Assembly (NCBI GenBank): GCA_029168955.1
Contig: JAPDOI010000287.1
Location: forward strand, 434,001 to 498,000
DNA length: 64,000 nt
From: Aplectana chamaeleonis
Lineage: Eukaryota; Nematoda; Chromadorea; Rhabditida; Cosmocercidae
Direction of reading: 5' to 3'
Part shown: one piece after another, positions 1 through 12,934 of the stretch
Position numbering within the stretch: position 1 is the first letter of the stretch
Layout of the letters: every line of letters starts with the position of its first letter
Translations under genes and position numbers: made by a program
Notes under the pieces: generated by a model
What the model was told of the DNA's origin: nothing
Database searches by the model: none
Seen by the model: only the letters and a program-made list of their open reading frames with translations

Positions 1-3000
1 ATTTGCCCCGCCCAGATTTTGGCTTCACGGGAATATCAGCCTACACCCGGGGATTTTCTCCCCTGCCCACAGTGCAGCCGCAGGCTGCACCGTCTTTTCT
101 GGGTTTCGACCAGTTCGCACCCCCTAGAATTTGGCTTCACGGGAATATCAGCCCACATCCGGGGATTTCCCCCCTGCCCATAGTGCAGCCGCAGGCTGCA
201 CCGTCCATTCTGGGTTTCGACCAATTTGCACCTCCCAGATTTTGGCTTCACGGGAATATCAGCCCACACCCGGGGATTTCCTCCCCTGCCCACAGTGCAG
301 CCGCAGGCTGCACCGCCCCTTCTGGGTTTCGACCAATTCGCACCTCCTAGAATTTGGCTTCACGGGAATATCAGCCCACACCCGGGGATTTCCTCCCCCC
401 GCATACAGTGCAGCCGCAGGCTGCACCGTCCATTCTGGGTTTCGACCAATTCGCACCTAAAATTAGGGTTCACGGGAATATCTGCCCACATCCGGGGATT
501 TCCTCCCCTGCCCACAGTGCAGCCGCAGGCTGCACCGCCCCTTCTGGGTTTCGACCAATTTGCACCTCCCAGAATTTGGCTTCACGGGAATATCAGCCCA
601 CACCCGGGGATTTCCTCCTTTGCCCACAGTGCAGCCGCAGGCTGCACCGTCCATTCTGGGTTTAGACCAATTTGCACCTTCTAGAATTTGGCTTCACGGG
701 AATATCAGCCCACACCCGGGGATTTCCTCCCCTGCCCACAGTGCAGCCGCAGGCTGCACTGTCCATTCTGAGTTGCAACCGATTTGCCCCTCCCAGATTT
801 TGGCTTCACGGGAATATCAGCCCACACCCGGGGATTTCCTCCTGCCCATAGTGCAGCCGCAGGCTGCTCCGTCCATTCTGGGTTTCGACCAATTTGCACC
901 TCCTAGAATTTGGCTTCACGGGAATATCAGCCCACACCCGGGGATTTCCTCCCCTGCCCACAGTGCAGCCGCAGGCTGCACCGTCCATTCTGGGTTTCGA
1001 CCAATTCGCACCTCCTAGAATTTGGCTTCACGGGAATATCAGCCCACATCCAGGGAATTTCCTCCCCCGCATACAGTGCAGCCGCAGGCTGCACCGTCCA
1101 TTCTGGGTTTCGACCAATTTGCACCTCCTAGAATTTGGCTTCACGGGAATATCAGCCTACACCCGGGGATATTCCCCCTGCCCACAGTGCAGCCGCAGGC
1201 TGCATCGTCCATTCTGGGTTGCAACCGATTTGAACATCCAAGAATTTGGCTACACGGGAATATCAGCCCACACCCGGGGATTTCCTCCCCTGCCCACAGT
1301 GCAGCCGCAGGCTGCACCGTCCATTCTGGGTTTCGACCAATTTGCACCTCCTAGAATTTGGCTTCACGGGAATATCAGCCCACATCCGGGGATTTCCTCC
1401 TGCCCACACTGCAGCTGCAGGCTGCACCGTCCATTCTGGGTTTCAACCGATTTGCCCCTCCCAGATTTAGGCTTCACGGGAATATCAGCCCACACCCGGG
1501 GATTCCCTCCTCTGCTCACAGTGCAGCTGCAGGCTGCATCGTCCATTCTGGGTTTCGACCAATTCGCACCTCCTAGAATTTGGCTTCACGGGAATATCAG
1601 CCCACACCCGGCGATTTCCTCCTCCCGCATACAGTGCAGCCGCAGGCTGCACCGCCCCTTCTGGCTTTCGACCAATTCGCACCTCCCAGATTTTGGCTTT
1701 CCGAGAATATCAGCCCACACCCGGGGATTTTCTCCCCTGCCCACAGTGCAGCCGCAGGCTGCACCGTCCATTCTGGGTTTCGACCAATTTGCACCTCCTA
1801 GAATTTGGCTTCACGGGAATATCAGCCCACACCCGGGGATTTCCTCCTGCCCACAGTGCAGCCGCAGGCTGCACTGTCCATTCTGGGTTTCAACCGATTT
1901 GTCCCTCCCAGATTTTGGCTTCACGGGAATATCAGCCCTGTCCTGGGGACTTCCTCCTCCGCATACAGTGCAACCGCAGGCTGCACTGTCCTTTCTGGGT
2001 TTCGACCAATTCGCACCTCCTAGAATTTGGCTTTACGGGAATATCAGCCCACATCCGGGGATTTCCTCCCCTGCCCACAGTGCAGCCGCAGGCTGCACCG
2101 TCCATTCTGGCTTTCGACCGATTTGCACCTCCTAGATATTGGCTTCACGGGAATATCAGCCCACACCCGGGGATTCCCTCCCCTGCCCACCGTGCAGTCG
2201 CAGGCTGCACCGTCCTTTCTGGGTTTCGACCAATTCGCACCCCCTAGAATTTGGCTTCACGGGAATATCAGCCCACACCCGGGGATTTTCTCCCCTGCCC
2301 ACAGTGCAGCCGCAGGCTGCACTGTCCATTCTGGGTTTCGACCAATTCGCACCTCCTAGAATTTAGCTTCACGGGAATATCAGCCCACACCCGGTGATTT
2401 CCTCCCCTGCCCACAGTGCAGCACCGTCCGTTCTGGGTTTCGACCAATTTGCGCCTCCTAGAATTTGGCTTCACGGGAATATCAGCCCACACCCGGGGAT
2501 TTCCTCCCTGCCCACAGTGCAGCCGCAGGCTGCACTGTCCATTCTGAGTTGCAACCGATTTGCACCTCCCAGATTTTGGCTTCACGGGAATATCAGCCCA
2601 CACCCGGGGATTTCCTCCTGCCCACAGTGCAGCCGCAGGCTGCACCGTCCATTCTGGGTTTCAACCGATTTGCACCTCCCAGAATTTGGCTTCACGGGAA
2701 TATCAGCCCACACCCAGGGATTTCCTCCCCTGCCCATAGTGCAGCCGCAGGCTGCACCGTCCATTCTGGGTTTCGACCAATTCGCACCTCCTAGAATTTG
2801 GCTTCACGGGAATATCAGCCCACATCCGGGGATTTCCTCCCCTGCCCACAGTGCAGCCGCAGGCTGCACCGTCCATTCTGGGTTGCAACCGATTTGCCCC
2901 TCCCAGATTTTGGCTTCACGGGAATATCAGCCCACACCCGGGGATTTCCTCCCCTGCCCACAGTGCAGCCGCAGGCTGCACCGTCCATTCTGGGTTTCGA

Positions 3001-6000
3001 CCAATTTGCACCTCCTAGAATTTGGCTTCACGGGAATATCAGCCCACACCCGGGGATTTCCTCCCCCCGCATACAGTGCAGCCGCAGGCTGCACTGTCCA
3101 TTCTGGGTGTCGACCAATTCGCACCTCCTAGAATTTGGCTTCACGGGAATATCAGCCCACACCCGGGGATTCCTTCCCCTGCCCACAGTGCAGCCGCAGG
3201 CTGCACCGCCCCTTCTGGGTTGCAACCGATTTGCCCCTCCCAGATTTTGGCTTCACGGGAATATCAGCCCACACCCGGGGATTTCCTCCCCTGCCCACAG
3301 TGCAGCCGCAGGCTGCACCGCCAATTCTGGGTTTCGACCAATTCGCACCTCCCAGATTTTGGCTTCACGGGAATATCAGCCCACACCCGGGGATTTCCTC
3401 CCCTGCCCACAGTGCAGCCGCAGGCTGCACCGCCCCTTCTGGGTTTCGACCAATTCGCACCTCCTAGAATTTGGCTTCACGGGAATATCAGCCCACACCC
3501 GGGGATTTCTTCCCCTGCCCACAGTGCAGCCGCAGGCAGCACCGTCCATTCTGGGTTTCGACCATTTTGCACCTCCTAGAATTTGGCTTCACGGGAATAT
3601 CAGCCCACACTTGGGGATTTCCTACCCTGCCCACAGTGCAGCCGCAGGCTGCACCGTCCATTCTGGGTTTCGACCAATTCGCACCTCCTAGAATTTGGCT
3701 TCACGGGAATATCAGCCCACACCCTTGGATTTCCTCCCCTGCCCACAGTGCAGCCGCAGGCTGCACCGTCCATTCTGAGTTGCAACCGATTTGCCCCTCC
3801 CAGATTTTGGCTTCACGGGAATATCAGCCCACACCCGGGGATTTCCTCCCCCCGCATACAGTGCAGCCGCAGGCTGCACCGTCCTTTCTGGCTGTCGACC
3901 AATTCGCCCCTCCCAGATTTTGTCTTCACGGGAATATCAGCTCACACCCGGGGATTTTCTCCCCTGCCCACAGTGCAGCCGCAGGCTGCACCGTCCTTTC
4001 TGGGTTTCGACCAATTCGCACCTCCTAGAATTTGGCTTCACGGGAATATCAGCCCACATCCGGGGATTCCCTCCCCTGCCCACAGTGCAGCCGCAGGCTG
4101 CACCGTCCATTCTGGGTTGCAACCGATTTGCCCCTCCCAGATTTTGGCTTCACGGGAATATCAGCCCACACGCTTGGATTTCCTCCCCTGCCCACAGTGC
4201 AGCCGCAGGCAGCACCGTCCATTCTGGGTTTCGACCATTTTGCACCTCCTAGAATTTGGCTTCACGGGAATATCAGCCTACACCCGGGAATTTCCTCCCC
4301 CCGCATCCAGTGCAGCCGCAGGCTGCACTGTCCTTTCTGGGTTTCGACCAATTCGCACCTCCTAGAATTTGGCTTTACGGGAATATCAGCCCACATCCGG
4401 GGATTTCCTCCCCTGCCCACAGTGCAGCCGCAGGCTGCACCGTCCATTCTGGGTTTCGACCGATTTGCCCCTCCCAGATTTTGGCTTCACGGGAATATCA
4501 GCCCACACCCGGGGATTTCCTTCCCTGCCCACAGTGCAGCCGCAGGCTGGACGGTCCATTCTGGGTTTCGACCAATTCGCACCATCTAGAATTTGGCTTC
4601 ATGGGAATATCAGCCCACATCCGGGGATTTCCCCCCTGCCCACAGTGCAGTCGCAGGCTGCACCGCCCCTGCTGTGTTTCGACCAATTCGCACCTCCTAG
4701 AATTTGGCTTCACGGGAATATCAGCCCACATCCGGGGATTCCCTCCCCTGCCCACAGTGCAGTCGCAGGCTGCACCGTCCCTTCTGGGTTTCGACCAATT
4801 TGCACCTCCTAGAATTTGGCTTCACGGGAATATCAGCCCACACCCGGGATTTCCTCCCCTGCCCACAGTGCAGCCGCAGGCTGCACCGTCCATTCTGGGT
4901 TTCGACCACCTGCACCTCCTAGAATTTGGCTTCACGGGAATATCAGCCCACATCCGGGGATTTCCCCCCTGCCCATAGTGCAGCCGCAGGCTGCACCGTC
5001 CATTCTGGGTTTCGACCGATTTGCCCCTCCCAGATTTTGGCTTCACGGGAATATCAGCCCACACCCGGGGATTTCCTCCCCCCGCATACAGTGCAGCCGC
5101 AGGCTGCACCGTCCATTCTGGGTTTCGACCGATTTGCACCTCCCAGATTTTGGCTTCACGGGAATATCAGCCCACACCCGGGATTTTCTCCATGCCCACA
5201 GTGCAGTCGCAGGCTACACCGTCCTTTCTGGGTTTCGACCAATTTGCACCTCCTAGGATTTGGCTTCACGGGGTTATCAGCACACATCCGGGGATTTTTT
5301 CCCTGCCCACAGTGCAGCCGCAGGCTGAACCGTCCATTCTGGGTTTCGACCAATTTGCACCTCCCAGAATTTGGCTTCACGGGAATATCAGCCCACACCC
5401 GGGGATTTCCTCCCTGCCCACAGTGCAGCCGCAGGCTGCACCGTCCATTCTGGGTTTCGACCAATTCGCACCTCCCAGATTTTGGCTTCACGGGAATATC
5501 AGCCCACACCCGGGGATTTCCTCCCCTGCATACAGTGCAGCCGCAGGCTGCACCGTCCATTCTGGGTTTCGACCAATTCGCACCTCCTAGAATTTGGCTT
5601 CACGGGAATATCAGCCCACATCCGGGGATTTCCTCCCTGCCCACAGTGCAGCCGCAGGCTGCACCGTCCATTCTGGGTTGCAACCGATTTGCACCTCCCA
5701 GATTTTGGCTTCACGGGAATATCAGCCCACTCTCGGAATGTTCCTCACCTGCCCACACTGCAGCCGAAGGCTGCACTGTCCATTCTGGGTTTCGACCAAT
5801 TCGCGCCTCCCAGAATTTGGCTTCACGGGAATATCAGCCCACACCCGGGGATTTCCTTCCCTGCCCACAGTGCAGCCGCAGGCTGCACCACCCCTTCTGG
5901 GTTTCGACCAATTCGCACCTCCTAGAATTTGGCTTCACGGGAATATCAGCCCACACCCGGGGATTTCCTCCCCTGCCCACAGTGCAGCCGCAGGCTGCAC

Positions 6001-9000
6001 CGTCCATTCTGGGTTTCGACCAATTTGCACCTCCTAGAATTTGGCTTCACGGGAATATCAGCCCACACCCGGGGATTTCCTCCCCTGCCCACAGTGCAGC
6101 CGCAGGCTGCACCGTCCATTCTGAGTTGCAACCGATTTGCCCCTCCCAGATTTTGGCTTCACGGGAATATCAGCCCACACCCGGGGATTTCCTCCCCCCG
6201 CATACAGTGCAGCCGCAGGCTGCACCGTCCATTCTGGGTTTCGACCAATTTGCACCTCCTAGAATTTGGCTTCACGGGAATATCAGCCTACACCCGGGGA
6301 ATTCCTCCCCTGCCCACAATGCAGCCGCAGGCTGCACTGTCCATTCTGAGTTGCAACCGATTTGCCCCTCCCAGATTTTGGCTTCACGGGAATATCAGCC
6401 CACACCCGGGGATTTCCTCCCCCCGCATACAGTGCAGCCGCAGGCTGCACCGCCTTTTCTGGGTTTCGACCAATTCGCACCATCTAGAATTTGGCTTCAT
6501 GGGAATATCAGCCCACATCCGGGGATTTCCCCCCTGCCCACAGTGCAGCCGCAGGCTGCACCGTCCATTCTGGGTTTCGACCAATTTGCACCTCCTAGAA
6601 TTTGGCTTCACGGGAATATCAGCTCACATTCGGGGATTTCCTCCCTTGCCCACAGTGCAGCCGCAGGCTGCACCGTCCATTCTGAGTTGCAACCGGTTTG
6701 CCCCTCCCAGATTTTGGCTTCACGGGAATATCAGCCTACACCCGGGGATTTCCTCCCCTGTCCACAGTGCAGCCGCAGGCTGCACCGTCCATTCTGAGTT
6801 GCAACCGATTTGCCCCTCCCAGATTTTGGCTTCACGGGAATATCAGCCCACGCCCGGGGATTTCCTCCTCCCGCATAGAGTGCAGCCGCAGGCTGCACCG
6901 TCCTTTCTGGGTTTCGACCAAGTCGCACTCCCTAGAATTTGGCTTCACGGGAATATCAGCCCACACCCGGGGATTTCCTTCCCTGTCCACAGTGCAGCCG
7001 CAGGCTGCACCGTCCTTTCTGGGTTTCGACCAAGTCGCACTCCCTAGAATTTGGCTTCACGGGAATATCAGCCCACACCCGGGGATTTCCTTCCCTGTCC
7101 ACAGTGCAGCCGCAGGCTGCACTGTCCATTCTTGGTTTCGACCAATTCGCACCTCCTAGAATTTGGCTTTACGGGAATATCAGCCCACATCCGGGGATTT
7201 CCTCCACTGCCCACAGTGCAGCCGCAGGCTGCACCGTCCATTCTGGGTTTCGACCAATTTGCACCTCCTAGAATTTGGCTTCACGGGAATATCAGCCTAC
7301 ACCCGGGGAATTCCTCCCCTGCCCACAGTGCAGCCGCAGGCTGCACCGTCCATTCTGAGTTGCAACCGGTTTGCCCCTCCCAGATTTTGGCTTCACGGGA
7401 ATATCAGCCCACACCCGGGGATTTCCTCCCCCCGCATACAGTGCAGCCGCAGGCTGCATCGTCCATTCTGGGTTGCAACCGATTTGCCCCTCCCAGATTT
7501 TGGCTTCACGGGAATATCAGCCCACACCCGGGGATTTCCTCCCCTGCCCACAGTGCAGCCGCAGGCTGCACCGTCCTTTCTGGGTTTCGACCAATTCGCA
7601 CCTCCTAGAATTTGGCTTCACGGGAATATCAGCCCACATCCGGGATTCCTCCCCTGCCCACAGTGCAGCCGCAGGCTGCACCGTCCATTCTGGGTTTCGA
7701 CCAATTCGCACCTCCTAGAATTTGGCTTTACGGGAGTATTAGCCCACACCCGGGAAGTTCCTCCCCTGCCCACAGTGCAGCCACAGGCGGCACCGTCCAC
7801 TCTGGGTTTCGACCAATTCGCACCCCCTAGAATTTGGCTTCACGGGAATATCAGCCCACACCCTTGGATTTCATCCCCTGCCCACAGTGCAGCCGCAGGC
7901 TGCACCGTCCATTGTGGGTTTCGACCAATTTTCACCTCCTAGGATTTGGCTTCACGGGAATATCAGCCCACACCCGGGGATTTCCTCCCCTGCCCACAGT
8001 GCAGCCGCAGGCTGCACCGTCCATTCTGAGTTGCAACCGATTTGCCCCTCCCAGATTTTGGCTTCACGGGAATATCAGCCCACACCCGGGGATTTCCTCC
8101 CCCCGCATACAGTGCAGCCGCAGGCTGCATCGTCCATTCTGGGTTGCAACCGATTTGCCCCTCCCAGATTTTGGCTTCACGGGAATATTAGCTCACACCC
8201 GGGGATTTCCTCCCCTGCCCACAGTGCAGCCGCAGGCTGCACCGCCCCTTCTGGGTTTCGACCAATTCGCACCTCCTAGAATTTGGCTTCACGGGAATAT
8301 CAGCCCACACCCGGGGATTTCCTCCCCCCGCATACAGTGCAGCCGCAGGCTGCACCGTCCTTTCTGGGTTTCGACCAATTCGCACCTCCTAGAATTTGGC
8401 TTCACGGGAATATCAGCCCACATCCGGGGATTTCCTCCCCTGCCCACAGTGCAGCCGCAGGCTGCATCGTCCATTCTGGGTTGCAACCGATTTGCCCCTC
8501 CCAGATTTTGGCTTCACGGGAAGATCAGCCCACACCCGGGGATTTCCTCCCCTGCCCACAGTGCAGCCGCAGGCTGCACCGTCCATTATGGGTTTCGACC
8601 ATTTTGCACCTCCTAGAGCCCACACCCGGGGATTTCCTCTCCTGCCCACAGTGCAGCCGCAGGCTGCACCGCCCCTTCTGGGTTTCGACCAATTCGCACC
8701 TCCTAGAATTTGGCTTCACGGGAATATCAGCCCACACCCAGGGAATTTCCTCCCCCGCATACAGTGCAGCCGCAGGCTGCATCGTCCATTCTGAGTTTCG
8801 ACCAATCCGCACCTCCTAGAATTTGGCTTCACGGGAATATCAGCCCACACCCGGGGATTTCCTCCCCCCGCATACAGTGCAGCCGCAGGCTGCACCGCCC
8901 TTTCTGGCTTTCGACCAATTAGCACCCCCTAGAATTTGGCTTCACGGGAATATCAGCCCACACCCGGGGATTCCTCCTCTGCTCACAGTGCAGCCGCAGG

Positions 9001-9110
9001 CTGCACTGTCCATTCTGGGTTTCAACCCATTTGCACATCCTAGGATTTGGCTCCACGGGAATATCAACCCACACCCGGGGTTCTTCTCTCTTGCCGGACG
9101 TCCATTTTGG
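1..9110. repeat. 112-bp satellite array (about 80 monomers)
   Basis: Head-to-tail monomers recur every 112 bp, with occasional 111 or 113 bp spacings; the anchor ggcttcacgggaatatcagc recurs at 112-bp steps. The array is GC-richer than its flank and runs off the left window edge. Almost every monomer has the dyad GTGCAGCC-GCA-GGCTGCAC (first at 72-90), with 8-bp perfect arms. Monomers come in at least two tail types: ttcgaccaattcgcacctcc plus tagaatttgg, and ttgcaaccgatttgcccctc plus ccagattttgg. There are also two centre types, ctgcccacag and ccgcatacag. Aberrant monomers include one missing most of the dyad near 2415-2425 and one about 29 bp short near 8615. Because 112 is 1 modulo 3, long open frames (up to about 620 codons at 4926-6797) cycle through all three frames. 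I regard these as non-coding. Confidence 0.97.
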
Positions 9111-9205
9111 GTTTCGAGTGACTTGAACCACACCGAATGTTTGCCAACAGTAAGATGAGCCTACACCCGGGTTTCCTTCCTTTGCGGGGCGGTGCAGCCT
9201 AAGCA
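9066..9205. repeat. decayed right border of the satellite
   Basis: Two or three diverged, truncated monomer pieces follow the array. Recognisable blocks are cacccggggttct, tccattttgggtttcgag, gagcctacacccgggt and cggtgcagcct. Spacing and identity fall away quickly, as is usual at satellite edges where homogenisation stops. Confidence 0.75.
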
Positions 9206-10400
9206 ATGTTGCGACTTTGGGCAACGGGTGTTGTATAATTTTTGGAAAAGTTTTGTAAAAAATGAAATGGAGGGGGTCGTAAACAGTTCGGAGGAAAAAC
9301 TGCTATGGACCATCTCTATTCTCAATGTTTCCCAACTGAAAGAATTTTTCATTCCGTGCGGGGATAATTAAACTTTGGAAAATTTTAAAAAATTCTGGTG
9401 AACAAGGGGGTCGTAGCTCCGCCGAAAATTGACGCAACCACTTCGAATTTTAGTCAATAATAAGATCACCCTCTACGCGGTGTTATGTAGACTTCTCTTT
9501 TACAAGGGCTTGCTTAGGATTGTGTCGTTAGGAATTCCACTCGGCATCTTTATGGGGCTAGCGGCATAGAAATAATTTGTTTCGGTCGATGGGCTATTTA
9601 CAGCCACGGTAATACGCAAAGACAGCTCAAATTGAGTCTGTACCATGTCTACTTCTACTGTAGATTATTTTGGATCATTCAGGTGCATTAACTCATTTCT
9701 CACTCTGACATGGAATGCATTATGCGGAAGAAAATAAGGTGAACCCAGGGAGAAATACCGCAGAGGAAACAGGATTTCACATAATTATGGAGCCGTTGAA
9801 CTATTTGAAGTCAAGGTAAGCCTTCTTTCGAAAGTATTGTGTTTGGTATGCAGCCTAGAAAGGCGCCTTGTTTCGAAAAATGGTCATAACAGTTTCTGAC
9901 GTGGCCAAGCGCGCAGCTCCTGATACTGATTGACCGCATTTCTTCTTGTTTACTTTCCCATATTTTAGTCAGAAGTCATAGTTAAGGGAACGTCTTAAAA
10001 ACTGGTAACGGTATGCCTTGCCTTATCCTTTCTGGAAGTTCTCCGGAGGTAAGATGGGAACGAGAAGGAGGGAGAGAGATGTAGGTGTCCGTGGCGGAAG
10101 GGGTTACGGGCAGTTCGCTCAGAATGCGACTTTCCTGAGTTTTGGTGTTACATGGGAAAATTATTTTTGACATAGGTTTCTTGTGATAATCCTAACCTGC
10201 GCGATTGCAACGCGAAGAGGAGGGAGGGACACAGAAACGGAGTGTTGTGGTAGAAGCTCAAGCGCGCAGCATCAAAAACCGCAGGACGGTTTATTTGTGT
10301 TACAGTTCACACAATGAAAAAGGTGTCCGGAGATTCTTGTGTCCTGCAAGAGTATAAGGGTACGGTTTCGCAACAGGTGTTGGAATGGGAGTAGTTGGTG
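9206..10400. other. AT-rich interval, nothing recognised
   Basis: No reading frame longer than about 65 codons with a recognisable product, no RNA gene and no clear dyad was found here. Confidence 0.5.
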
Positions 10401-10587
10401 TTGTTATCGTTTCTAGCGAAAATCCGGTCCGCTTTTGCGGACGACCGCTGCGGCAACTCAGAACACGATGATCGTCGTTCTGAAAAAAGGTTATTCGTGC
10501 CGGGGCCCATCACGATTATCATAGTGTTGCGTGATACAACACCCGTTGTCCGCGAATGCGGACCGGAATTTCGCTTTGATAACGACA
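10401..10587. repeat. foldback element F3 (related ends to F1/F2)
   Basis: Imperfect inverted arms run from ttgttatcgtttctagcgaa with tccggtccgc on the left to gcggaccggaatttcgcttt with gataac on the right. The core tccggtccgc also occurs in the arms of the 283-bp F elements at 16126 and 60174, so a shared origin is possible but unproven. Confidence 0.6.
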
Positions 10588-10929
10588 GTATGTTACTTCG
10601 ACAATCTCATTCTATTCTTCTTCATGAATGACAAAGTTGCTTCTATTGCAAATATTGATGCTTCAAGGGAATACATAAATTTTTTTAACATGCATTTCTC
10701 ATTCCAGGTGGATCAGAGACTGCTAATATGACTTCAACGGAGATGATAGTTCACGTGTAATCCAGTGATATATTTTTGTTTCCTCATTGTATTATTGTGC
10801 ATTTGGATAAATAATCAGAATTTGATTAAAAGACATGTGCAATGGAACTGACTTCCAGGGATTCCTCCTTCGTGCTGAAAGTGTTCATTTGGTTCAATCT
10901 GTTTCAATTCACCCATCCTTTGTAAAGTC

Positions 10930-11085
10930 GTAATTCTCACGACTCATGGCGCGAGCGATGCTGCTCCGTCCATCACGCGCTCTCGCCGTCTCTAACGGAG
11001 CTGAGGTTAGAGACAGCGAGAGCGCATGCCGGACGGAGGGAGCAGCACCCCGCACCCCGCTCGCGCCATGAGTCGTGAGAATTAC
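10930..11085. repeat. foldback J1, 28-bp terminal arms
   Basis: The left end gtaattctcacgactcatgg plus cgcgagcg is the exact reverse complement of the right end (11058-11085). The interior is GC-rich and itself partly symmetrical (gcgctctcgccgtctctaac against gttagagacagcgagagcgc). Its right arm is shared with hairpin J2. Confidence 0.85.
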
Positions 11086-11143
11086 GCGTAGAAACCATGG
11101 AATTTCGCGTTTCCATGGTTTCTACGCGTAATTCTCACGACTC
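11070..11143. repeat. perfect 33-bp hairpin J2, 8-nt loop
   Basis: Left arm 11070-11102, loop tttcgcgt 11103-11110, right arm 11111-11143. The arms are perfectly complementary over 33 bp. The left arm includes the last 16 bp of J1, so J1 and J2 cannot form at the same time. The module gtaattctcacgactc occurs three times in alternating orientation across 10930-11143. Confidence 0.9.
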
Positions 11144-11415
11144 AATTCTCACGCCTGTACATTCTTTGCGTCCCACGATTACGCGACGTCGGTGGGTTCA
11201 GTCGGCACGGATAGCACTGATCGCTTTGGTTCCTCTTGGTTCACCTTTCTTTGGCGAAATCTCGGGGATATATGTTCAGAGATACGTGCACACGGTCTAA
11301 GCTGACGCAAACTACACTATCAAGAGGGAAACAAACGACCAGTGCGGTTCGTGCCGACTCTACCCGGCCTAGGGCCCAGCGAAATGAAGCGAATTCTATA
11401 CATGGTTGAAGGAGG

Positions 11416-11519
11416 ACATGACAAAAACCCTCTTCGCGGAGGGGTTGACGTCGGTTTGCACGGAGAAGGTCTTCCTTCCTCCACACTGCCACGGCACGAA
11501 CGTACGACATCTCGGCAGC
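11416..11519 (-). mobile_element. solo 5' end of non-LTR family A
   Basis: About 104 bp match the extreme 5' end of the family A copies at 30180-33631 and 43258-46709, from catgacaaaaaccctcttcg to the terminal ctcggcagc. Downstream element sequence is absent. A fragment keeping only the 5' terminus is unusual for a family that normally loses 5' ends on insertion. On the minus strand the encoded peptide matches the short upstream frame of family A (SYVRAVAVWRKED). It sits in a 175-codon open frame (11241-11768) with no other recognisable domain. Confidence 0.8.
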
Positions 11520-12600
11520 CTTGAAGGAGGAAAGCCGGCCTATCGTTTGGCCAGGCCAACACACAGATTTCGACGTCGTGGAAACTGTTTTCAGCAAAGA
11601 TGCTTTGATTAAAGATATATCGTGTTCACTGGTAAAACCGTTCCTTAGTAACAGAATCGTCCCATTTTCTGTTTCATCTGAATGGGCTATCTGGAACAGG
11701 AACCACGGAAACGGCGGTGCCGGTCCGCCAGCTGCGCTGGCCGGCGTGAGCAGCTGGTTTATACACATGTAGATAAATGTGCACGTTTTTCTACACTACA
11801 CTGTGCTCAGTTCATTGTCTCAACCTACTTTCAAATGCACTCACAGTTGGTCCACGGGCCACTAGTTGCACAACAACACTTCCTCTACCTAACATGATGT
11901 AAAATTCGTGATATTTAAGCTTTAAAAGTATGGTCCATTACCGATTGCTTTTTTTATAACAGAACCGCCAGTTTCCTTTTTCAGACTCGAACCGTGCTTG
12001 TGTGTAGCCATCAACTGTCGCAGAATATCCCCAATGTCTTTTGATTGTGTGTTGAATTCACCTCGTTCAAATATTTGTCTCATCCGAGTTTTTCATTTAC
12101 TCGCTTTCCCTAAAATTTTATTCATTTGGGAGTTCCAATTTTCCGTTTTTCCAGGTATGTGATTCGTTTAGGAAATTAATTTTTTTGAATACTGGCATTA
12201 TTGGGAAAAAGCTAGAATCGATTTCCCAGATTTCGAGTATTCGGCCAATTTCAAGCGACGATATTCGACTCATACAGGATTTGAAGTTCATTTTCAAGTC
12301 TTTGATTAATCCGCGAGCTTAAGGTATTCGGTTCCTCGAGTATTTGATTCCTTCAGGATGTTGAGTTATCTGGTTCCCCGAAAAGAATAATGCTAACCAC
12401 TCAGACAGTCGTGGAGGGCGGGCCGAGCGGCGAATACAGGGCGAACCGAGGATACATACTCGGGCGGCACCAAATTCACCTCGGCTCACCCTTCAGTGCC
12501 AAAGTAGGGCCGGCCGCGAGAAGGTTTGGAGTGAGCCGAGGAGGTTCTATTATTACTTGGCTCTCCTCACCGTTTGTTGATTATTTTAGGGTATTATATA
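11520..12600. other. non-coding interval, little recognised
   Basis: No supportable gene. A small inverted pair (cctcggctcacc near 12480 and gtgagccgagg near 12531) suggests one more small foldback repeat. Confidence 0.45.
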
Positions 12601-12760
12601 GTTAGGTCCTTGGCCTGTTTCCTCAAGAAAAAACTTTAAATTCAAACCGCGGCTGGCGCGGCGGTTTAAATCTCAGATATCGAGATTTAACCCACCACGC
12701 CAGCCGCGGTTCGAATTCACACGTTTTTTTTTGCCTGAGGAAACAGGCCACGGACCTAAC
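12601..12760. repeat. foldback/MITE H1
   Basis: Terminal inverted repeats gttaggtccttggcctgttt and aaacaggccacggacctaac bound 160 bp. The inner arms are GC-rich (ccgcggctggcgcg against cgccagccgcgg). A second, larger copy (H2) lies in vars intron 21 at 48048-48274. Confidence 0.85.
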
Positions 12761-12934
12761 CATACATGATCTTGTTCTTTTTTCAATCTATAAAACCTCA
12801 TTTTAGACTATTCAACATTATCTTCTCTTCTTTTTCGGTCTGCAAAACATCAAAACACCAACATTATTTGGAAACCACTTATAATCGCGAATAGCTTCGC
12901 ACCATTCGCACCTGTATGACCGCACGTTCCTCCT

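Noticed and set aside
4926..6797. Long open frames in the satellite (up to about 620 codons, both strands) as repetitive protein genes
   Set aside because: They cycle through all three frames of a 112-bp unit and are open because the consensus has few stops; no start context, no splice signals, and similar frames are open in parallel.
1..9110. CRISPR-like array
   Set aside because: Whole 112-bp units repeat with no unique spacers, in a eukaryotic context.
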